Source: an uncultured Croceitalea sp.
GTDB lineage: Bacteria; Bacteroidota; Bacteroidia; Flavobacteriales; Flavobacteriaceae
Direction of reading: 5' to 3'
Length of the DNA stretch: 64,000 nt
Assembly (NCBI GenBank): GCA_947503285.1
Contig: CANNDD010000003.1
Location: 496,001 to 560,000, forward strand
Of the stretch, positions 59,400-64,000 are shown piece by piece. The stretch's first letter is position 1, and each line of letters begins with the position of its first letter. Below the pieces are notes generated by a model. The model saw only the letters and a program-made list of their open reading frames with translations, was not told where the DNA came from and made no database searches. The position numbers and the translations under genes were made by a program.

Positions 59400-60659
59400 A
59401 TGAACTTACCCTTTACCGAAGACACCGTTATTTTTGGTCTTCTGGCGCTTTGCCTTGGCTTTGTGTTTTACACCTCGTCAATCAAGAAAGGTTTTTGGAA
59501 AAAGTTTTACGCCGTTATACCAACAGTGCTCATGTGCTATTTGCTACCGTCAATACTTGCCAGTACGGGTATAATAGATGAAAAAGGTTCACAGACCTAC
59601 TATATCGCCAGTCGTTATCTGCTGCCGGCAGCCCTGATATTAATGACCTTGAGTATTGATCTTAAGGCCATTGCCAATCTTGGCTCCAAGGCATTGATCA
59701 TGTTCTTGACTGGCACGATTGGCATTATTATTGGCGGACCCTTGGCCATACTGATCGTTTCCATATTCTCGCCAGAGACTGTGGGCGGGGCAGGCTTTGA
59801 CGCCGTTTGGCGCGGTTTGGCCACTATTGCGGGCAGTTGGATCGGTGGCGGTGCCAATCAGGCAGCTATGTTAGAGGTTTTTCAGTTCAATCAAGAAAAA
59901 TATGGCGGTATGGTACTCATTGATATCGTGGTTGCCAATATCTGGATGGCCATTATCCTTTTAGGGGTAGGAAAGACCAAAAAGATTGATGCATGGTTCA
60001 AAGCGGACACTTCATCGATTGAAGAACTGAAGGCCAAGGTTTCTGAACACACGGCAAAAATAGCCAGGGTAACTTCATTACATGATTTTATGATGCTATT
60101 GTTGTTTGCTTTTGCAGGTGTAGGTCTCGCCCATTTTTTCGGGCATCATATTGCTGGGTTTTTAGAAGCTAATTTTGAAATCATCCGAAATAAAGAAAAA
60201 GCACTTTCTTCGCTCGGGTCTAAATTTCTTTGGATGGTGGTCGTTGCAACCGTTTTTGGTATCGGGCTATCCTTTACCAAGGCAAAAAATTATGAAGGTG
60301 CGGGCGCCAGTAAAATTGGTGGGGTATTTATCTATATTTTGGTAGCTACCATCGGTATGAAAATGAACCTAAGCGCCGTATTTGAAAACCCAGGCTTGAT
60401 TTTAATTGGCCTTATCTGGATTACCATACATGCCCTATTATTGATTTTGGTGGCAAAACTTATAAAAGCTCCTTTCTTCTTTTTAGCTGTTGGCAGTCAG
60501 GCCAATGTGGGTGGTGCGGCTTCTGCACCTGTCGTTGCGGCCGAGTTTCACCCTTCCCTTACTTCAGTAGGTATTTTGCTGGCCGTTTTTGGATATGTTG
60601 TAGGAACAGGTGGAGCCTATCTGTGCGCATTACTAATGGAAGTCGCTGCAAGCATGTGA
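59400..60659 (+). CDS. DUF819 family membrane transporter
   Basis: 419 aa with about ten helices. Family signatures: TIAGSWIGGGANQAAMLEVF in the middle and AVGSQANVGGAASAPVVAAEFHPSLTSVGILLAVFGYVVGTGGAYL at the end. YjcL-like; predicted sodium- or proton-coupled transporter of unknown substrate. The position behind the DUF5916 genes suggests they may share a substrate, but there is no direct evidence. One helical hairpin (residues about 200-235) is charged and may be cytoplasmic. Confidence 0.88.
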   Translation: MNLPFTEDTVIFGLLALCLGFVFYTSSIKKGFWKKFYAVIPTVLMCYLLPSILASTGIIDEKGSQTYYIASRYLLPAALILMTLSIDLKAIANLGSKALIMFLTGTIGIIIGGPLAILIVSIFSPETVGGAGFDAVWRGLATIAGSWIGGGANQAAMLEVFQFNQEKYGGMVLIDIVVANIWMAIILLGVGKTKKIDAWFKADTSSIEELKAKVSEHTAKIARVTSLHDFMMLLLFAFAGVGLAHFFGHHIAGFLEANFEIIRNKEKALSSLGSKFLWMVVVATVFGIGLSFTKAKNYEGAGASKIGGVFIYILVATIGMKMNLSAVFENPGLILIGLIWITIHALLLILVAKLIKAPFFFLAVGSQANVGGAASAPVVAAEFHPSLTSVGILLAVFGYVVGTGGAYLCALLMEVAASM

Positions 60660-60662
60660 TTG

Positions 60663-60794
60663 TTGAGTAACAAGGTGAAATCACCATCAATTGGAGTTGC
60701 TTATGTCTTTTGTTTGGGATTATTAATATCAGCATATATCTTTTTCAAAAAAGAAGCTTTGAAAAATAAGATTTTTCGATATTTGCGCTTCTAA
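60663..60794 (+). CDS. Possible 43-aa single-helix membrane protein
   Basis: TTG at 60663 to TAA at 60794, 43 residues. It has a hydrophobic helix (SIGVAYVFCLGLLISAYIFF) and a basic C-terminus (KKEALKNKIFRYLRF). It begins 4 bp after the transporter gene and ends 9 bp before the DUF4369 start, filling the gap between them. It might be a small partner of the DUF819 transporter. GTG at 60675 is an alternative start. Not supported beyond composition and placement. Confidence 0.35.
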   Translation: MSNKVKSPSIGVAYVFCLGLLISAYIFFKKEALKNKIFRYLRF

Positions 60795-60803
60795 AATGTA
60801 CAA

Positions 60804-61508
60804 ATGAAGAAATTATTCTCTGTTCTCCTATTGGTATTCGTAGGTATCGGATGTTCAAAAAAAGAAAGGGCACTAATGAATGTATCGGGCAATGTTGCGG
60901 GCCTTAAAAAAGGAACCCTATACTTACAACACCTCAACGATTCTACTTTGGCAACTATTGATTCGATTGAAATTAAGGGTAACGGTAACTTTTCTTTTCA
61001 ATATGAAATCGAAAGTCCTGAATTGTTTTATTTGTATTTAGAGAAAGATGACAACAATACCATCAACGATCGTATTACCTTTTTTGGGGAACAAGGCGAT
61101 ATCACTATAAATACTTCTTGGAACAACTTCGATACAAAAGCGGAAATCTCAGGCTCTGAGTCCCATAAAAAATTTCAAGAATTTCAAGAAGTACTTTCAA
61201 AATTCAATACAAAGGAGTTAACACTTATGCAATTAAGTACTACTGAAGAAATTCGCAGTAGTTCTGAAGCAATGGACTCCATAAACAACTTGGCCGATAA
61301 AAATGCCCTCAGAAGGGTTTTATATGTCTTGAACTTTGCCCTGAGCAATACAGATTCACCCGTATCACCTTATGTGGCATTGACAGAGGCGTCAAATACG
61401 AATTCAAAATATTTGGATTCCATACACAATAGTTTGAGTGACGAAGTTTCCAACTCAAAATATGGCTTGGCGTTAGCAGCTTACCTAAACGAGGTGAAAT
61501 CTAATTAG
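60804..61508 (+). CDS. DUF4369 lipoprotein
   Basis: 234 aa. Lipobox signal MKKLFSVLLLVFVGIGCS (Cys17). DUF4369 N-terminal domain: VSGNVAGLKKGTLYLQHLNDSTLATIDSIEIKGNGNFSF, a beta-rich domain that often precedes a thioredoxin domain in Bacteroidota, here ending without one. Helical rest. Predicted periplasmic, anchored lipoprotein, perhaps adaptor in thiol or stress pathways. 8-bp tail-to-tail overlap with the next gene. Confidence 0.8.
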   Translation: MKKLFSVLLLVFVGIGCSKKERALMNVSGNVAGLKKGTLYLQHLNDSTLATIDSIEIKGNGNFSFQYEIESPELFYLYLEKDDNNTINDRITFFGEQGDITINTSWNNFDTKAEISGSESHKKFQEFQEVLSKFNTKELTLMQLSTTEEIRSSSEAMDSINNLADKNALRRVLYVLNFALSNTDSPVSPYVALTEASNTNSKYLDSIHNSLSDEVSNSKYGLALAAYLNEVKSN

Positions 61509-61779
61509 ACTTATCCAATTGGTTTAATTTTTCTACCAATTCGGTCGCCTTGACTTCCAATTCTTTTCGAACTGATTTAAAGTGTTTCTTTTTATCGCCA
61601 TCTACTTTGGCATTTACTTGATCCATCAAACTATCAAATGCTGCAATAGCCTGATCGATAAGATCGGAGCCCTTTTCTGAATTTTTATTTCCAGATGTTG
61701 CCTCCCAATGGTATACCGCCTCTATGATATCACCTAAGACAAAATTTATATCCTTCTTTAAATCACGAATATTCGCCAT
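61501..61779 (-). CDS. Small helical conserved hypothetical protein
   Basis: 92 aa, all helical, charged, no signal or membrane segment (MANIRDLKKDINFVLGDIIEAV, AIAAFDSLMDQVNAKVDGD, KATELVEKLNQL). Cytoplasmic. It lies 25 bp after manA on the same strand, so may be cotranscribed with it. Function unknown. Confidence 0.75.
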   Translation of the reverse strand: MANIRDLKKDINFVLGDIIEAVYHWEATSGNKNSEKGSDLIDQAIAAFDSLMDQVNAKVDGDKKKHFKSVRKELEVKATELVEKLNQLDKSN

Positions 61780-61804
61780 AATATACTTTTAATCAAAAAT
61801 AGCA

Positions 61805-62773
61805 CTAAATTGTTACTTGCAAAAGCTTGACTCCTTCCGTCTGAATGGATAAAAAAGTTGAATTAGCAGCTATCAAGTTCGTTTCCCCTTTTTCAATGGT
61901 AATCGAACCCCAATCATTTTCTATGACGGCTTTGCCATCGACACACATGAAAATAGTGAAGGAATCGCGATTTTTCAAGTCTTGTCTTATCGTTTTGGAT
62001 AACGCTAAATAATCCGTTTTAAAATAAGGGCAATCCACCATTTCATTGACTTCATTACCAGTTTTCGTATAATGAACCCTAAAATCGTCTTTTTTACGAT
62101 AATCAATAGCATCTAAGGCCTGTTCTGTATGTAGCTCCCGTAGCTTGCCATTTTTGTCCCTTCTATTGAAATCAAAGACCCGATATGTAATATCGGACGT
62201 TTGTTGTATCTCGGCCAACAACACCCCTGCACCGATGGCATGTATCTTACCGGTATTGATAAAGAAAGTATCGCCTTCAGAGACAATTTCATAATTTAAA
62301 AGATTCAGTAAAGTGTCTTGTTCAACGCTCTTTTTATATTCTTCCTTTTCAACATCCCTATTAAAACCTACGATCAAACGTGCCCCGGGATTTGCATCCA
62401 TCACGTACCACATCTCCGTTTTTCCAAAGGAATTATGACGTTTTTTCGCCAGCGCATCGTTAGGATGCAATTGAATGGATAAATCTTGCTTGGCGTCAAT
62501 AAATTTTATCAGAATGGGGAATTCCTTTCCAAACCGATCTACAACGCCTTGACCAAGCAAGGCAACTGCATTTTCTTCTATTAGATCTTGTAAAGAACTA
62601 CCCCTTAAGCTGCCATTGGCAACTACCGATATAGCACCTTTCACTGTGGAAAGCTCCCAACTTTCTCCTGTAATATCACTTTTAATAGGTTTGTTTAGAA
62701 CAGTCTTTAGTTTTGTTCCACCCCAAAGACGTTCTTTTAAAATGGGATCGAATTTTAAGGGATATAAATTCAT
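61805..62773 (-). CDS. manA: Type I mannose-6-phosphate isomerase
   Basis: 322 aa cupin-fold zinc enzyme interconverting mannose-6-P and fructose-6-P. Zinc ligands in SIQLHPNDALAKKRH (Q-x-H-P), TEMWYVMDA (Glu) and INTGKIHAIGAG (His); catalytic Arg in YRVFDFNRRD. N-terminus FDPILKERLWGGTKL is typical. Supplies GDP-mannose for surface polysaccharide or uses mannose. It lies 11 bp after queD on the minus strand, in a run idi, queD, manA, 92-aa protein. Confidence 0.92.
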   Translation of the reverse strand: MNLYPLKFDPILKERLWGGTKLKTVLNKPIKSDITGESWELSTVKGAISVVANGSLRGSSLQDLIEENAVALLGQGVVDRFGKEFPILIKFIDAKQDLSIQLHPNDALAKKRHNSFGKTEMWYVMDANPGARLIVGFNRDVEKEEYKKSVEQDTLLNLLNYEIVSEGDTFFINTGKIHAIGAGVLLAEIQQTSDITYRVFDFNRRDKNGKLRELHTEQALDAIDYRKKDDFRVHYTKTGNEVNEMVDCPYFKTDYLALSKTIRQDLKNRDSFTIFMCVDGKAVIENDWGSITIEKGETNLIAANSTFLSIQTEGVKLLQVTI

Positions 62774-62784
62774 ACCAACTTTAA

Positions 62785-63192
62785 TTATCCTGAGTAGGTT
62801 ACAAAATTACGGGGGGTTTCATACAGCACCACCTCTAGTTCATTTTCTTCGACGATATGGGGTCGAAGCTTTTTCCATATGACTACGGCAATATTCTCTG
62901 CCGTCGGGTTTAGGTTTTTGAATTCAGGCACATCAAGATTCAGGTTCTTATGATCTAAAGCATCTTCTACCTCGCTTTTGATCAAATCCTTAAGTAGTTT
63001 CATATCCATCACGTAGCCTGTTTCAGGATCAATTTCGCCAGTGACACTTACGATCAAATCGTAATTATGTCCATGAAATTTTGGATTATTACATTTTCCG
63101 AAAACGGCATCATTCTTTTCAAAACTCCAGTCAGGTCGGTACAACCGATGGGCCGCATTAAAGTGCGCCTTTCTACTGATCTTTACTCTCAT
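62785..63192 (-). CDS. queD: 6-carboxytetrahydropterin synthase QueD
   Basis: 135 aa. Zinc His ligands in HFNAAHRL and FHGHNYDLIV, catalytic Cys in FGKCNNPKFHGHNY and the His of ALDHKNLNLD, then EVVLYETPRNFVTY with the catalytic Glu. Makes 6-carboxytetrahydropterin for queuosine tRNA modification; queC, queE are not in the window. Overlaps idi by 4 bp (ATGA). Confidence 0.9.
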   Translation of the reverse strand: MRVKISRKAHFNAAHRLYRPDWSFEKNDAVFGKCNNPKFHGHNYDLIVSVTGEIDPETGYVMDMKLLKDLIKSEVEDALDHKNLNLDVPEFKNLNPTAENIAVVIWKKLRPHIVEENELEVVLYETPRNFVTYSG

Positions 63193-63716
63193 TGGGGGAC
63201 ATCTTTAATTAAATGCTCATAAAATTTTTCAAAAATGATCTTAAACCATTCGGTGTATTCATTGGGGTTTTTTAAGATATCCGCTTTAATCAAAGAAGGT
63301 TTCATCCATTTCCAATCGGCAACTTCACTTTCGTTGATATCGGGATCATCTTCATAAAAACCAAACATTACATGGTCATATTCATGTTCTGTAAGTCCGT
63401 TATCAAAAGGAGCTTTATAAATAAAGGAAAATAACTCCTTTAAATCAGCCTGAAACCCCATCTCTTCTTGAAGTCTGCGTTTTCCTGCCTCAATATTGCT
63501 TTCCCCGTCCCGTTGATGGCTACAACAGGTATTCGTCCATAGTAAAGGGGAATGGTATTTATCAGCAGCTCTTTGTTGCAGCATGGTCTCTCCCTTATTG
63601 TTCATAATGAATACTGAAAAAGCCCTATGTAATACTGCTTTTTCATGGGCTTCCATTTTTGGCATTAAACCGATTTGAACGTTGTTCTCATCTACCAAGA
63701 TCACATTTTCTTCCAT
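63189..63716 (-). CDS. idi: Isopentenyl-diphosphate delta-isomerase type 1
   Basis: 175 aa Nudix-fold enzyme. Catalytic Cys in LWTNTCCSHQRDGE, Nudix box GKRRLQEEMGF, catalytic Glu in LTEHEYDHVMFGFYE and PNEYTEWFKIIFEKF at the end. Interconverts IPP and DMAPP for quinone, carotenoid or undecaprenol synthesis. First gene of the run with queD and manA; its upstream gap of about 70 bp leads to the PorP/SprF gene. Confidence 0.93.
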   Translation of the reverse strand: MEENVILVDENNVQIGLMPKMEAHEKAVLHRAFSVFIMNNKGETMLQQRAADKYHSPLLWTNTCCSHQRDGESNIEAGKRRLQEEMGFQADLKELFSFIYKAPFDNGLTEHEYDHVMFGFYEDDPDINESEVADWKWMKPSLIKADILKNPNEYTEWFKIIFEKFYEHLIKDVPQ

Positions 63717-63789
63717 TGCCCAAAAATAGGATTCTTCTGTCTAGCATTGGCCTAAGTATGCACTAAAATTAATGGGATTTTGAAAAAGT

Positions 63790-64000
63790 CTAAAAGAAAC
63801 GTGGTGATTTCAAATTACCAATAGCACTTATGAAATCATAACGCAGAACGATTTCAAAAGAACCGTCGTTGAAGGTCGTGGCACCCAGTGCTGTAATTTC
63901 CCTATCATAGGCAATACCGATCAGTAATTGATCGGAGACTTGAAAACCGAACAATCCGCTAAAGGCTGCATCCCATCGGTAGGCTATACCACCTATGAAC
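63790..64000 (-). CDS. C-terminus of a PorP/SprF family T9SS membrane protein (truncated by window edge)
   Basis: The minus strand reads through to the window end. The last 69 residues include RWDAAFSGLFGFQVSDQLLIG, YDREITALGATTFNDGSFEIVLRYDF and LKSPRFF with a TAG at 63792-63790. The alternating beta pattern and the K-S-P-R-F-F terminus are typical of PorP/SprF outer-membrane beta-barrels, which act in type IX secretion and gliding motility. Confidence 0.85.
   Translation of the reverse strand, partial: FIGGIAYRWDAAFSGLFGFQVSDQLLIGIAYDREITALGATTFNDGSFEIVLRYDFISAIGNLKSPRFF

Noticed and set aside
1-64000. CRISPR arrays, prophage, insertion sequences, rRNA or tRNA genes
   Set aside because: No regularly spaced repeats, integrase, transposase or structural RNA patterns were found on either strand.

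Overview
The window looks like chromosomal DNA of a Bacteroidota bacterium, most likely a marine member of the Flavobacteriaceae. Four things point there. The protein families are typical: PorP/SprF, DUF5916, CCC-motif membrane proteins, DUF4105, DUF2795 next to a long SecA, and ABC1 kinase next to a TetR-like gene. The -7 promoter box TAnnTTTG, characteristic of this phylum, recurs upstream of genes. Shine-Dalgarno sequences are poor. Base composition is AT-rich. I see no phage, plasmid, insertion sequence, CRISPR array, rRNA or tRNA. It is ordinary housekeeping and accessory chromosome with short-range operons, one clear pseudogene, a few dispersed hairpin repeats and several regulatory signals.

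Layout. 0-9.8 kb: Smr-domain protein, DUF2752 and two CCC-motif membrane proteins, recQ (its zinc-binding cysteines missing), then kdsD-tatC-lptB (LPS precursor, Tat export, LPS transport), a decayed DUF4198 gene, pssA and a DUF4105 protein. 9.8-18 kb: ABC-F ATPase, a shrunken methyltransferase relative, a 45-aa membrane peptide, a YHS protein, a cobalamin adenosyltransferase, DUF2795 and secA. 18-28 kb: a HisKA_2 histidine kinase, a secreted M14 peptidase and amidohydrolase, an M23-like peptidase, lipoprotein MsrA, and an ECF sigma / membrane anti-sigma / DUF4097-like operon on the minus strand. 28-36 kb: meaB, a lipid-linked sugar transfer module (GT2, flippase-like, GT39, PAP2), MATE, mazG and a CoA-binding protein. 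36.4-36.95 kb is gene-poor but carries two ECF-type promoters. 37-43 kb: FabH-like synthase, S9 peptidase, ABC1 kinase plus TetR, and a probable small RNA. 43-50 kb: htpG with a sigma54-like promoter, a 444-aa membrane protein, DoxX, then a second ECF sigma / anti-sigma pair divergent from a DUF6249 membrane protein; both directions carry TGTAAC-N17-CGTC. 49-55 kb: AraC-AlkB-TIGR03643, an S1/P1 nuclease, and a five-gene SPFH operon containing two genes under 60 aa. 55-64 kb: tandem DUF5916 outer-membrane proteins with matching promoters, a DUF819 transporter, a DUF4369 lipoprotein, manA, queD, idi and the end of a PorP/SprF gene.

The most interesting signals are regulatory: (i) the 47.6-kb ECF locus, whose promoter motif recurs in the otherwise empty 36.4-36.7-kb interval; (ii) a terminator-bounded small RNA of about 110 nt upstream of htpG; (iii) a sigma54-like element before htpG; (iv) a 12-bp inverted repeat directly upstream of an AraC-AlkB operon. 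The clearest decay event is the DUF4198 pseudogene, with two TGA stops at likely glycine positions plus a frameshift. All family names are from recognition of the sequences; no database search was run.
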